12,174 nucleotides of DNA from Gemmatimonadota bacterium (GCA_019240375.1 JAFAYN010000286.1:1-12174); one strand, 5' to 3'. Counted from the first letter of the stretch, positions 1 through 6,246 are shown. The notes: a model not told the origin generated them from the sequence alone. Numbers and translations: made by a program.

Positions 1-1482
1 GTCACCTGGGAGCGGATCTCCCCCGACCTCACCGCCCACGACCCGCGCCGCCAGGTGCGCTCCGGCGAGCCGATCACCATCGACGTGACGGGCGAGGAGT
101 ACTACAGCACCCTGTACGCGATCCGCGAGTCCACCCTGGAGCCGGGGACCATCTGGGCCGGGGCCAACGACGGCCCGGTACACGTCACCCGCGACGGGGG
201 GAAGACGTGGACCGACGTCACCCCGCGCGGTCTCGCGCCGGGCGGGCGGGTGCAGAACATCGAGCCCTCGCCGCACCGGAAGGGCTCGGCGTACGTGGCG
301 GTGCTCCGCTACCAGCTGGGCGACTTCCGGCCATACATCTACCGCACCGAAGACTACGGCCACAGCTGGACCCTGCTTACGGACGGGAGCAACGGGATCC
401 CCGCCGACCAGCCGACCCGGGTGGTGCGCGAGGACCCGGAGCGCGAGGGGCTGCTGTACGCCGGGACCGAGTTCGGGATGTTCGTCTCGTTCGACAACGG
501 GCGGCGCTGGCAGCCGCTGCAGCTCAACCTCCCGGTCACGCCAGTCACCGACCTCAAGGTGCACCGCGGCGACCTGGTGGTGTCCACGCAGGGGCGCTCG
601 TTCTGGATCCTGGACGACCTGGCGCCGCTGCGGCAGCTGGGCGAGGTCCCGGCCGGCGGTGCGCACCTGTTCCGTCCGCGCGAGGCGGTCCGGATGCGCT
701 ACTCCACCCGCTTCGGCGGCGAGGAGTCCGAGCGAGAGTCGCCCGACCTGCCGCAGTACCCGGCCGCCGGGGCGATGATCGACTACCTCCTCCCCGACGG
801 CGCGGCCGACGTGACGCTGGAGATCCTGGACGAGGCGGGGCGGACCGTGCGCGGCTTCGCCACCCACCGGCCGACCCCGCAGGGCGACGTCGCGGTGAGC
901 GCCGCCGGGCTGGCGACCTCCGGGACGCCGCTCCTCCCCGCGAAGCCGGGGCTCAACCGGGTGGTGTGGGACCTGACCACCGCCGGCTCCTGGGACCCGA
1001 GCCCGCAGCGCAGCGGGCGCAACGGCCCCGCGGTGGTGCCGGGAACGTACCAGGTGCGCCTCACCGCAGGCGGGCGCGTGCTCACCCAGCCGCTGGTGGT
1101 GGTGGAGGACCCGCGCGTCCTGGCCGACGGCGTCACCCCGGCCGACCTGCGTGAGCAGTACGAGCACAACCTGCGCGTCCGCGACCTGGTCACGCAGGTG
1201 AACCTGCTGGTGGCGCGGGTGCAGCGCGAGCGGCAGCGGATCGGCACGGGGACGGGCGCGGCGGCCGATACCGCCCGGCGCCTGGCCGCCCTGGAGGCGA
1301 AGCTGGTGGCCGAGCCGGTGCGCTACGGGCGCCCCGGCCTGCAGACCCACGTCACCTACCTGTACGGCCAGACGCTGCGCGCCGACCAGAAGGTGGGGCG
1401 CGACGTGGTGGAGCGGTACGGGGTGCTGCGGCGGGAGCTGGACGCCGCCCAGGCCGAGCTGGGGAGCATCCTGGGGAGCTGA
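1..1482 (+). CDS. BNR/Asp-box repeat protein (sortilin/VPS10-like 'glycosyl hydrolase'), C-terminal part
   Basis: The reading frame is open from base 1 to the TGA at 1480-1482, so about 493 residues are present and the N-terminus lies outside the window. Three Asp-box motifs are visible, TRDGGKTW (residues 63-70 of the fragment), TEDYGHSW (116-123) and SFDNGRRW (163-170), typical of BNR beta-propeller blades. A beta-rich segment follows (about 258-357) containing LNRVVWDLT and PGTYQVRL, which resembles a FlgD/Ig-like module. The end (about 370-475) is charged and helical. Proteins of this layout are usually around 1000 residues, exported, and annotated loosely as glycosyl hydrolases or sortilin-like. 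No catalytic residues can be assigned here, so the enzymatic label is not proven. It is not obviously in an operon with infA, which begins 107 bases later with its own ribosome binding site. Confidence 0.85.
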   Translation, partial: VTWERISPDLTAHDPRRQVRSGEPITIDVTGEEYYSTLYAIRESTLEPGTIWAGANDGPVHVTRDGGKTWTDVTPRGLAPGGRVQNIEPSPHRKGSAYVAVLRYQLGDFRPYIYRTEDYGHSWTLLTDGSNGIPADQPTRVVREDPEREGLLYAGTEFGMFVSFDNGRRWQPLQLNLPVTPVTDLKVHRGDLVVSTQGRSFWILDDLAPLRQLGEVPAGGAHLFRPREAVRMRYSTRFGGEESERESPDLPQYPAAGAMIDYLLPDGAADVTLEILDEAGRTVRGFATHRPTPQGDVAVSAAGLATSGTPLLPAKPGLNRVVWDLTTAGSWDPSPQRSGRNGPAVVPGTYQVRLTAGGRVLTQPLVVVEDPRVLADGVTPADLREQYEHNLRVRDLVTQVNLLVARVQRERQRIGTGTGAAADTARRLAALEAKLVAEPVRYGRPGLQTHVTYLYGQTLRADQKVGRDVVERYGVLRRELDAAQAELGSILGS

Positions 1483-1572
1483 GAACCTTTTGCTCCGGCG
1501 GGTGTAGAAGGGGGCAAGCCGGAGGGCCGAGCGGGTCCCGCGGGCTTTCAACTATGACGGGAACCGTTCCCT

Positions 1573-1580
1573 GGAGGAAG
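1573..1580 (+). promoter_or_regulatory. Ribosome binding site fixing the infA start
   Basis: GGAGGAAG lies 9 bases before the ATG at 1590. It supports that start over the in-frame ATG at 1554, which would add 12 residues not found in IF-1 proteins. Just upstream, GGGAAC and GTTCCC (1559-1571) form a small inverted repeat next to the site. Confidence 0.8.
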
Positions 1581-1589
1581 GCGAAATCT

Positions 1590-1808
1590 ATGGCGAAGCA
1601 GGAAGGAATCGAAGTGGAGGGGGTGGTCACCGAGGTGCTCCCCGACCGGATGTACCGGGTGCAGCTGGAGAACGGCCACAAGGTCCTCGCCTACGGGGCG
1701 GGGAAGATGACCAAGTTCAAGATCAAGGTGCTGGAAGGGGACCGCGTGACGCTCTCCCTTTCCCCGTACGACCTGACGCGGGGGCGGATCACCTTCCGCC
1801 ACAAGTAG
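1590..1808 (+). CDS. infA: Translation initiation factor IF-1
   Basis: The product is 72 residues, the usual IF-1 length, and is an S1-like OB-fold protein that binds the ribosomal A site of the 30S subunit during initiation. Recognisable family blocks are [12 protein letters not shown] near the N-terminus, [13 protein letters not shown] in the middle, and [13 protein letters not shown] at the C-terminus. The segment [12 protein letters not shown] replaces the more common HISGKMR-type loop and is rich in lysine, which is a variation and not a defect. The start at MAKQEG is chosen from the GGAGGAAG site and the family N-terminus. No rpmJ, rpsM or other ribosomal protein gene follows, so this copy stands apart from the usual ribosomal protein cluster. 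It is convergent with cspA across a terminator. Confidence 0.97.
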   Translation: MAKQEGIEVEGVVTEVLPDRMYRVQLENGHKVLAYGAGKMTKFKIKVLEGDRVTLSLSPYDLTRGRITFRHK

Positions 1809-1812
1809 AAAC

Positions 1813-1833
1813 GGGATCCACCGACCGGATCCC
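1813..1833 (+). terminator. Small hairpin after infA
   Basis: GGGATCC (1813-1819) and GGATCCC (1827-1833) form a 7-bp stem with a 7-base loop, five bases after the infA stop. No T-run follows on the + strand, so it is a weak terminator candidate. It may only shield the mRNA end, with the larger inverted repeat downstream doing the stopping. Confidence 0.35.
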
Positions 1834-1836
1834 ACC

Positions 1837-1878
1837 AAAAAGAAGAGCCCTCCCGACCGCGTGGTCGGGAGGGCTCTT
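1837..1878 (-). terminator. Strong intrinsic terminator between convergent infA and cspA
   Basis: AAGAGCCCTCCCGACC (1843-1858) pairs perfectly over 16 bp with GGTCGGGAGGGCTCTT (1863-1878) around a GCGT loop. On the - strand the stem is followed by C and five Ts, which makes it a classical terminator for cspA. On the + strand only two Ts at the stem base are available, so termination of infA there would be weaker but possible. Confidence 0.9.
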
Positions 1879-1904
1879 CACGTCCGGCGCGGGGCCGGGA
1901 CGGC

Positions 1905-2114
1905 TCAGCCGACGCGGGCGACGTTCTCGGCCGCGGGGCCCTTCTGGCCCTGGACGATGTCGAACTCGACCTGCTCGCCTTCCTTGAGCGACTTGAAGCC
2001 GTTGCCCTGGATGGCCGAGTGGTGGACGAAGCAGTCCTTCTCGCCGTTCGACGGGGTGATGAACCCGTAGCCCTTCTCGTCGTTGAACCACTTCACGGTG
2101 CCGGTGGTACGCAT
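1905..2114 (-). CDS. cspA: Cold shock protein, CspA family
   Basis: The product is 69 residues, a single cold-shock domain of normal length. This is a five-stranded OB fold that binds single-stranded RNA and DNA and acts as an RNA chaperone or antiterminator. The N-terminus [15 protein letters not shown] (residues 5-19) holds RNP1, and CFVHHSAI (28-35) is RNP2, with Cys and His where many family members have Val and Phe. The end ENVARV is also typical. The ATG at 2114 is preceded by AGGAG (2128-2124) with 9 bases of spacing. The gene has a long upstream region with its own likely promoter and a hairpin, described separately. Its symbol is given by family; paralogues elsewhere in the genome are likely and could carry a different name. 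Confidence 0.96.
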   Translation of the reverse strand: MRTTGTVKWFNDEKGYGFITPSNGEKDCFVHHSAIQGNGFKSLKEGEQVEFDIVQGQKGPAAENVARVG

Positions 2115-2226
2115 GATACCTTACTCCTGTTGTTGATCGACGTCGAGCTGCGGTATTCTCCGTACCAGCCGAGCGCCTGTGTTCCGCGGGTGTCGTCGCC
2201 CCCCGCAACGGGCTTTCACGAGCAAC

Positions 2227-2263
2227 AAAAAAGGACCGGGGCCGCGAAGGGTCCAGGTCCTTT
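2227..2263 (-). terminator. Hairpin with T6 tail upstream of cspA: terminator or leader attenuator
   Basis: On the - strand AAAGGACC (2263-2256) pairs with GGTCCTTT (2237-2230), followed by a run of six Ts (2232-2227). The loop region contains a second GGACC-like element (2254-2250) that could compete for pairing. The simplest reading is the terminator of the beta-lactamase-like gene ending at 2350. However, the best promoter for cspA (2314-2342) lies upstream of this hairpin on the same strand. If that promoter is used, the hairpin sits inside the cspA leader and would act as an attenuator. Confidence 0.75.
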
Positions 2264-2298
2264 CCGCACACTGGCTCCGACCACATGGGCCGGATGAC

Positions 2299-2325
2299 GC
2301 TCGCTAGAGTGTAATTCTAGCGAGC
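2299..2325. repeat. 10-bp inverted repeat with AT-rich centre
   Basis: GCTCGCTAGA (2299-2308) and TCTAGCGAGC (2316-2325) are perfect inverted repeats around GTGTAAT. CTAG-containing, AT-rich DNA is uncommon in this GC-rich window. On the - strand the repeat covers the candidate -10 element of the cspA promoter and the expected transcription start, so it could be an operator or the 5' end of the leader RNA. Confidence 0.6.
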
Positions 2326-2342
2326 CCCGGCCGATTTCGCAA
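2314..2342 (-). promoter_or_regulatory. Candidate sigma70-type promoter for cspA
   Basis: On the - strand TTGCGA (2342-2337) and TAGAAT (2319-2314) are separated by exactly 17 bases and match 4/6 and 5/6 of the consensus. Transcription would start near 2307 and give a leader of about 190 bases before the cspA ATG, comparable to the long leaders known for cold-shock genes. It is the best-looking promoter I found in the window. Promoter consensus in this phylum is assumed, not known to me. Confidence 0.55.
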
Positions 2343-2349
2343 GTGCCGC

Positions 2350-3294
2350 TTACCGCGGAGGCGCGGCTCGGGCCGTGTCGGCCAGGAGGGTGGGGTCCAC
2401 GCGCGTCCCGTACGGCGTGGCGCCGGCCAGCCGCGCGAAGTGGGCGTACGCCGCCGCCGACACCCGCCGCACCGCTTCGGCGGCCGCGGCGTCGTCGCTG
2501 TAGGCGACCATCACCGCCACCGCGTAGGGGCGGCCGGGGAGCGTCACCACTCCCCAGGCGGTCGCCACGCCGGCGAGGTCGCCCGGCTTCCACGCCACCC
2601 GCACCCCGGCGGGGATCGGGGCGGGGAAGGCGCCCTCCTTGGGGATCTCCAGGGTACGGCGGATCTCGGCGCACGCGGCGGCGCTCACCGGGAGCCGGCA
2701 CCCGTCCAGCCGCGCCATCAGCTCCGCCGCCTCGGCCGGTGTGGAGAGGTTTTCCATGCCGCGGGCGCTTTCCCGGGGGCGGATCATCATCCGCTGCAGC
2801 CGGGTGTGCCGGAATCCCATCTCCTCGAGCGTGCGGTTCACGCTCGCCATCCCCACCCGCTCGATCAGCAGGTTGGTGGCGGTGTTGTCGGAGAGCACGA
2901 TCATCAGCGTCGCCAGGTCGCGCAGCGACAGCTCCGAGGTCCCGTCCCCGAAGTACTGCAGCACCCCGCTCCCCGCCGTCCGGTCGGCGGCGCGCGGCGT
3001 CACCCGGTCGTCCAGGCGGAGGCGCCCGGCCCCGGCCTGCCGGTGCAGCTCGATCAGGAGGGGGACCTTGATGGCGCTCCCCTGTGGGAAGACCAGCGTA
3101 TCGTTGACGCCCACCCGCTCGCCGGTGGCGAGGTCCACCACGGCAGCGCCCAGCACCCCGGGGGTCTCGTCGGCGATGCGCACCAGCTCACCGCGGAGCT
3201 TGCCGGCCAGGATGGAGCGCTGCGCCTCCTGCGCCGGGAGGGCACGAGGGACGAGGGAGAGGCACAGACAGAAGAGCGGCCAGACCTTTTTCAC
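2350..3294 (-). CDS. Class A beta-lactamase-like serine hydrolase, exported
   Basis: The start is the GTG at 3294, preceded by GGAGG (3303-3299) and followed by a signal peptide (KK, then a hydrophobic stretch, likely cleaved after ALPA at residue 21). The frame stays open upstream, but that part overlaps the divergent kinase and looks non-coding. The 314-residue product has the fold's key motifs: SAIK with the acylation serine (Ser73-Lys76) and SDN (135-137). The third motif is KPG (236-238) instead of KTG. The omega-loop region, with ESARGMENLSTP at 175-186, is shorter than the canonical ExxLN loop, so the deacylating glutamate is not certain (Glu175 is a candidate). It belongs to the PenP-like family. 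A true beta-lactamase, a slow penicillin-binding hydrolase or another serine hydrolase are all possible. It is divergent from the kinase at 3527. Confidence 0.88.
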   Translation of the reverse strand: MKKVWPLFCLCLSLVPRALPAQEAQRSILAGKLRGELVRIADETPGVLGAAVVDLATGERVGVNDTLVFPQGSAIKVPLLIELHRQAGAGRLRLDDRVTPRAADRTAGSGVLQYFGDGTSELSLRDLATLMIVLSDNTATNLLIERVGMASVNRTLEEMGFRHTRLQRMMIRPRESARGMENLSTPAEAAELMARLDGCRLPVSAAACAEIRRTLEIPKEGAFPAPIPAGVRVAWKPGDLAGVATAWGVVTLPGRPYAVAVMVAYSDDAAAAEAVRRVSAAAYAHFARLAGATPYGTRVDPTLLADTARAAPPR

Positions 3295-3335
3295 GGGGCC
3301 TCCGGCGGGGTGGGCGAGCGGGGATGGGGAGCGAA

Positions 3336-3364
3336 ATGATGTCTCGCCGCATCCGTCCCGGCAA
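3336..3364 (-). promoter_or_regulatory. Candidate promoter for the beta-lactamase-like gene
   Basis: On the - strand TTGCCG (3364-3359) and CATCAT (3341-3336) are 17 bases apart, each matching 4/6 of the sigma70 consensus. A start near 3329 would give a leader of about 35 bases before the GTG, which fits the chosen start. Confidence 0.4.
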
Positions 3365-3393
3365 GCTTCCGTCGCGCGCTTTCCGCCCCGCAT

Positions 3394-3413
3394 CCCGTTT
3401 CTTCCGGAACGGG
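3394..3413. repeat. Hairpin in the divergent bla/kinase promoter region
   Basis: CCCGTTTC (3394-3401) and GGAACGGG (3406-3413) pair over 8 bp, including one G-T, around a TTCC loop. It lies in the 232-base spacer between the divergent beta-lactamase-like gene and the histidine kinase. It could be an operator; no T-run follows in either direction. Confidence 0.35.
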
Positions 3414-3516
3414 GCCGAAAAGGAGCGGCGGCCATCGCCGTGGCGGCTTCGCGCTTGCGTGGCAGGAAACGGATCGCGCCGGTTTGTGGTCTCCGTGGGA
3501 GCGGTCCCCGGACCGT

Positions 3517-3521
3517 GGAGG
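3517..3521 (+). promoter_or_regulatory. Ribosome binding site fixing the kinase start
   Basis: GGAGG lies 5 bases before the ATG at 3527. The frame is open for almost 900 bases further upstream, but that stretch is the antisense of the beta-lactamase-like gene, so this site decides the start. Confidence 0.75.
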
Positions 3522-3526
3522 TCGAC

Positions 3527-5617
3527 ATGCGGGATCTGGACGAGCTGTTCGCGTCGGCCCTCGAAGCGCTGGACGTACGCGTCGCCGTGCTGGACGACGC
3601 GGGGACCGTCCTCGCCGTCAACCCGGCCTGGTACGCCTTCGCCTGCTCCGGCGCGGGGGGCGGCTCCGTCCGCGAGGTGGGCGAGGACTACCTGGCCGTG
3701 GCGGAGGCGGGGAGGGGGCCGGAAGGGGAGGCCGGACCGGCGATCGCGGTGGGGATCCGGGAGGTGCTGCACGGTCGCCGCAGGCGTTTCTCCCACGAGT
3801 ACCGGTGCGAGGAGGGATGGTTCGTGCTCCGGGCGACGCGGCTGGCGGGGACGCTCCCCTTGCGCGCGGTGGTGGCGCACCAGAACATCACGGAGTGGAA
3901 GCGGGCGCAGGCGCGGCTCCAGGAAAGCAACCAGCGCTTCCGCCAGCTCGCGGGGAACCTCCGCGAGAACCTGTGGATCTTCGACCCCGACTTCACCCGG
4001 GCGGTCTACGTCAGCCCCGCGTACGAGGAGATCTCGGGGCGCACGCTGGAAAGCCTGTACCGGGAGCCGGTCTCCTTCCTGGAAATCATCCACCCCGAAG
4101 ACCGTCCCGGGGTGGAGGCGGTGATGCGCACGGTGCGCGAGGGGGAGCAGGGGCTGGAGTTCCGTATCGTGCGGCCGGACGGGGAGGTGCGCTGGGGCCG
4201 GATGCGCGCCTTCCCGATCCGCAACTCCGATGGGGAGGTGTACCGGGTGGCGGGGATCACGGAGGACATCACGCGCCGCAAGCGCGTCGAGCAGGAGCAG
4301 CGTTTCCTGGTGGAGGCGGGGCGGGTGCTCTCTTCGTCGCTCGACTATGAGGAAACGCTCCGGCAGGTGGCGCGGCTGGCGGTGCCGCAGATCGCGGACT
4401 GGGCGGGGGTGTACGTGGTGCGCGAGGGGGGCGGGGACGCGGAGGTGCGCCGGGTGGAGCTGGCCCACGCCGACCCGGAGCAGTGGGAGCTGGCGGAGCG
4501 CTTCCGCACCATCGCCCTCCCGCCGGAGCACCCGGTGCGCCGCGTGGTGCGCACCGGGGAATCGCTCATGCTCCAGGACGTGCACGGCTCGTCGGCGAGG
4601 GACCCGGCGTACGTGGAGCTGGTCCGCCTGCTGGGCCCGCGCTCTCTGATCACCGTCCCGCTCCTGGCGCGGGGGCGGGTACTGGGGGCGATCCACCTGA
4701 TCTCCGCCGCGTCGGGGCGGCGCTACGGCCCGGACGACCTGGCGCTCGCCGAGGAGCTGGCCCGCCACGCCGCGCTGGCCGTGGACAACGCGGGGCTGTA
4801 CCGCCGGGCCACCCTGGCGCTGCAGGCCCGCGACGACGTGCTCGCCATCGTCTCGCACGACCTGCGCAACCCGCTGCAGGCCATCTCCCTGTACGCCGAC
4901 CTGCTGCGCGAGGCGGACTCGCCGGAGCAGCAGACCCGCTACCTGGACGCGATCCAGCGCTGCGCCCAGCGCATGGGGCACCTGATCCAGGACCTGGTGG
5001 ACGTGGCGAGCATCGAGATGGGGCGGCTGGCGATGGACCAGGCGCCGCTGGCGGTGGAGCCGCTGCTGAAGGAGGCATACGAGCTGTTCCACTCGCCGGC
5101 CGGGGAGCGGTCGCTGCACCTGGAGTTCGAGGTGGCGGACGACCTCCCCCCGGTACGCGCCGACCACCACCGCGTCCTCCAGGCGCTCTCCAACCTGCTG
5201 GGGAACGCCGTCAAGTTCACCCCGCCGGGGGGGAGGGTGCTGGTGCGGGTGGACCGGGAGGGGGAGGGGATCCGCTTCGCGGTGACGGACACCGGGCCGG
5301 GGATCCCCGAGGGGCAGCGCGACCGGGTGTTCGAGCGCTTCTGGCAGGGGCGGCGCACGTACCGCGGGAGCGCCGGGCTGGGGCTGGCGATCACCCGGGG
5401 GATCGTGGAGTCGCACGGCGGCCGGTCGGGGGTGGAGAGCCGCGAAGGGGAGGGGAGCACCTTCTGGTTCACCCTCCCGGCCGAGGGGACGGCGCCGCCC
5501 GTGCCGGCGGTGGAGGCGGTTCCCGCACGCGGCGGTACGCGGGTTGCGCGAGGGAGCGGGCCCGAGGCGGACACGAACGTTTCCGCGCATGGACCCGAAC
5601 CCGGACGTGAACGATGA
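3527..5617 (+). CDS. Soluble hybrid-sensor histidine kinase, PAS-PAS-GAF-HisKA-HATPase
   Basis: The product is 696 residues with no transmembrane segment or signal peptide, so it should sense a cytoplasmic or diffusible cue. In order it shows a degenerate PAS domain (about 1-122, ending QNITEWKR), a PAS with its C-cap (about 135-252, IHPEDRPGV and TEDITRRKR), a GAF domain (about 256-425, PRSLITVPLLARGRVLGAI), a dimerisation domain with the phospho-acceptor in SHDLRNPLQ (His444), and a catalytic domain with the N box (Asn560), DTGPGIP (Asp588) and GLGLAI (Gly617). A proline- and glycine-rich tail of about 45 residues follows. No receiver domain is fused and no response regulator is next to it. 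The stop codon overlaps the start of ytxJ (ATGA at 5614-5617), which implies translational coupling. The ligand cannot be told from sequence. Confidence 0.93.
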   Translation: MRDLDELFASALEALDVRVAVLDDAGTVLAVNPAWYAFACSGAGGGSVREVGEDYLAVAEAGRGPEGEAGPAIAVGIREVLHGRRRRFSHEYRCEEGWFVLRATRLAGTLPLRAVVAHQNITEWKRAQARLQESNQRFRQLAGNLRENLWIFDPDFTRAVYVSPAYEEISGRTLESLYREPVSFLEIIHPEDRPGVEAVMRTVREGEQGLEFRIVRPDGEVRWGRMRAFPIRNSDGEVYRVAGITEDITRRKRVEQEQRFLVEAGRVLSSSLDYEETLRQVARLAVPQIADWAGVYVVREGGGDAEVRRVELAHADPEQWELAERFRTIALPPEHPVRRVVRTGESLMLQDVHGSSARDPAYVELVRLLGPRSLITVPLLARGRVLGAIHLISAASGRRYGPDDLALAEELARHAALAVDNAGLYRRATLALQARDDVLAIVSHDLRNPLQAISLYADLLREADSPEQQTRYLDAIQRCAQRMGHLIQDLVDVASIEMGRLAMDQAPLAVEPLLKEAYELFHSPAGERSLHLEFEVADDLPPVRADHHRVLQALSNLLGNAVKFTPPGGRVLVRVDREGEGIRFAVTDTGPGIPEGQRDRVFERFWQGRRTYRGSAGLGLAITRGIVESHGGRSGVESREGEGSTFWFTLPAEGTAPPVPAVEAVPARGGTRVARGSGPEADTNVSAHGPEPGRER

Positions 5618-5946
5618 CTCCGCTTACCACGCGCGACGAGGTGGACGAGGTGCTGCGGCAGGACGGCGCGATCCTGTACAAGCACAGCACGCGCTGCCCG
5701 ATCAGCGCCATGGCGAACGAGCACATGCAGCGCTTCGAGCAGGAGCACCCGGACGCCCCGGTGTACCTGATCGACGTGAACGAGAGCACCGAGGCTTCGC
5801 GGTACGTGGCGGAGCGCACCGGGGTGGAGCACCAGTCGCCGCAGGTGATCCTGCTGCGCGACGGCGGGGTGGCCTGGCACGCCGACCGCTTCGACATCCA
5901 GCCCGAGGCGCTGGAGGAGCACCTGGCGGGGGGGGCGGGGCGCTGA
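5614..5946 (+). CDS. ytxJ: YtxJ-type monothiol bacilliredoxin
   Basis: The product is 110 residues with a thioredoxin-like fold. The signature KHSTRCPIS (residues 23-31) carries the only cysteine of the protein (Cys28), as in the YtxJ family (bacillithiol system redox-active protein). YLIDVNES, SPQVILLRDG and VAWHADRFDI are further family-like blocks. Known members are linked to bacillithiol metabolism and are thought to remove bacillithiol from mixed disulfides on proteins; that role is taken from the family, not seen here. The ATG overlaps the stop of the upstream histidine kinase, so the two are very probably co-transcribed and translationally coupled. If the assignment is right, the host should make bacillithiol or a related thiol; no biosynthesis gene (bshA, bshB, bshC) is in the window. 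Confidence 0.9.
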   Translation: MTPLTTRDEVDEVLRQDGAILYKHSTRCPISAMANEHMQRFEQEHPDAPVYLIDVNESTEASRYVAERTGVEHQSPQVILLRDGGVAWHADRFDIQPEALEEHLAGGAGR

Positions 5947-6001
5947 AGGAACGGGGCTCGCGCGAGGGCCGGCTCAGCACGGCCCCCATCCGGCGGCCCG
6001 A

Positions 6002-6037
6002 GAGCCGCCACTTTCCCCCAATTCTGGGGGAAGGCTC
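6002..6037. repeat. Nested inverted repeat downstream of ytxJ
   Basis: TTCCCCCA (6013-6020) and TGGGGGAA (6025-6032) form an 8-bp stem with an ATTC loop. Outside it GAGCC (6002-6006) can pair with GGCTC (6033-6037), leaving a 6-base bulge on the left side. No T-run follows, so it is not a standard terminator. It could be a dispersed palindromic element or an mRNA 3'-end stabiliser. Confidence 0.6.
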
Positions 6038-6056
6038 AAGAGCTGGGTACAGCAAC

Positions 6057-6086
6057 AGGGCGAGCACCCACGCGGATGCTCGCCCT
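6057..6086 (+). terminator. Terminator-like hairpin for the kinase-ytxJ operon
   Basis: AGGGCGAGCA (6057-6066) and TGCTCGCCCT (6077-6086) pair over 10 bp. The following bases are T-rich but interrupted (TCGTCGTTGTTG). It is 110 bases after the ytxJ stop and the best candidate for ending that transcript, although the broken T-tract makes it imperfect. Confidence 0.5.
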
Positions 6087-6124
6087 TCGTCGTTGTTGCC
6101 GTTCCCATAGTTCCCACAGCATGT

Positions 6125-6246
6125 GCGGAGGGAGACCACGGCAGTATCGTGGGCTCACTCCGCGGGCGGGGAGACTGCCGGTAGTTTGGCAGGCTCACCG
6201 CCCCCGTGCAGGAGACCGGCAGCAGTACCGCCGGGCTCCGGAGCGG
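6125..6246 (+). repeat. Three directly abutting covarying stem-loops (candidate structured RNA)
   Basis: Unit 1 is 6125-6163, unit 2 is 6164-6203 and unit 3 is 6204-6246, with no bases between them. Each has GGAGA on the left and GCTC(A/C) on the right. Within these, GAG pairs with CTC, flanked by an A/G opposition on the loop side and, in units 1 and 2, a G/A opposition on the outer side. The inner 5-bp stems differ but stay paired: CCACG/CGTGG, CTGCC/GGCAG, CCGGC/GCCGG. The outer 6-bp stems also differ but stay paired in units 1 and 2: GCGGAG/CTCCGC and GGGCGG/CCGCCC; in unit 3 the outer stem is imperfect. Loops are 7, 8 and 9 bases and share an AGT core. The mismatches are purine-purine if the + strand is transcribed, so I favour a + strand RNA. 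No known RNA family is recognised. Confidence 0.75.

Noticed and set aside
1483..1589. Promoter for infA
   Set aside because: TGTAGA- and TATGAC-like -10 matches are weak and lack a good -35 partner, so no promoter is called.
2639..3526. Long in-frame upstream extension of the first histidine kinase
   Set aside because: It is the antisense of the beta-lactamase-like gene, has arginine/serine-rich low-complexity translation, and the GGAGG before ATG 3527 gives a good start.
3295..3621. N-terminal extension of the beta-lactamase-like gene
   Set aside because: It would overlap the divergent kinase and bury the signal peptide; GTG 3294 has a ribosome binding site and gives a normal signal peptide.
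3188..5590. 800-codon open frame on the - strand across the kinase
   Set aside because: A shadow of the kinase coding frame caused by high GC; translation is histidine/arginine/proline-rich without any recognisable domain.
6125..6246. CRISPR array or guanidine-II (mini-ykkC) tandem hairpins
   Set aside because: The units are adjacent without spacers and differ in sequence, so it is not CRISPR. The loops lack the ACGR motif of guanidine-II hairpins and there is no downstream gene in a suitable orientation.
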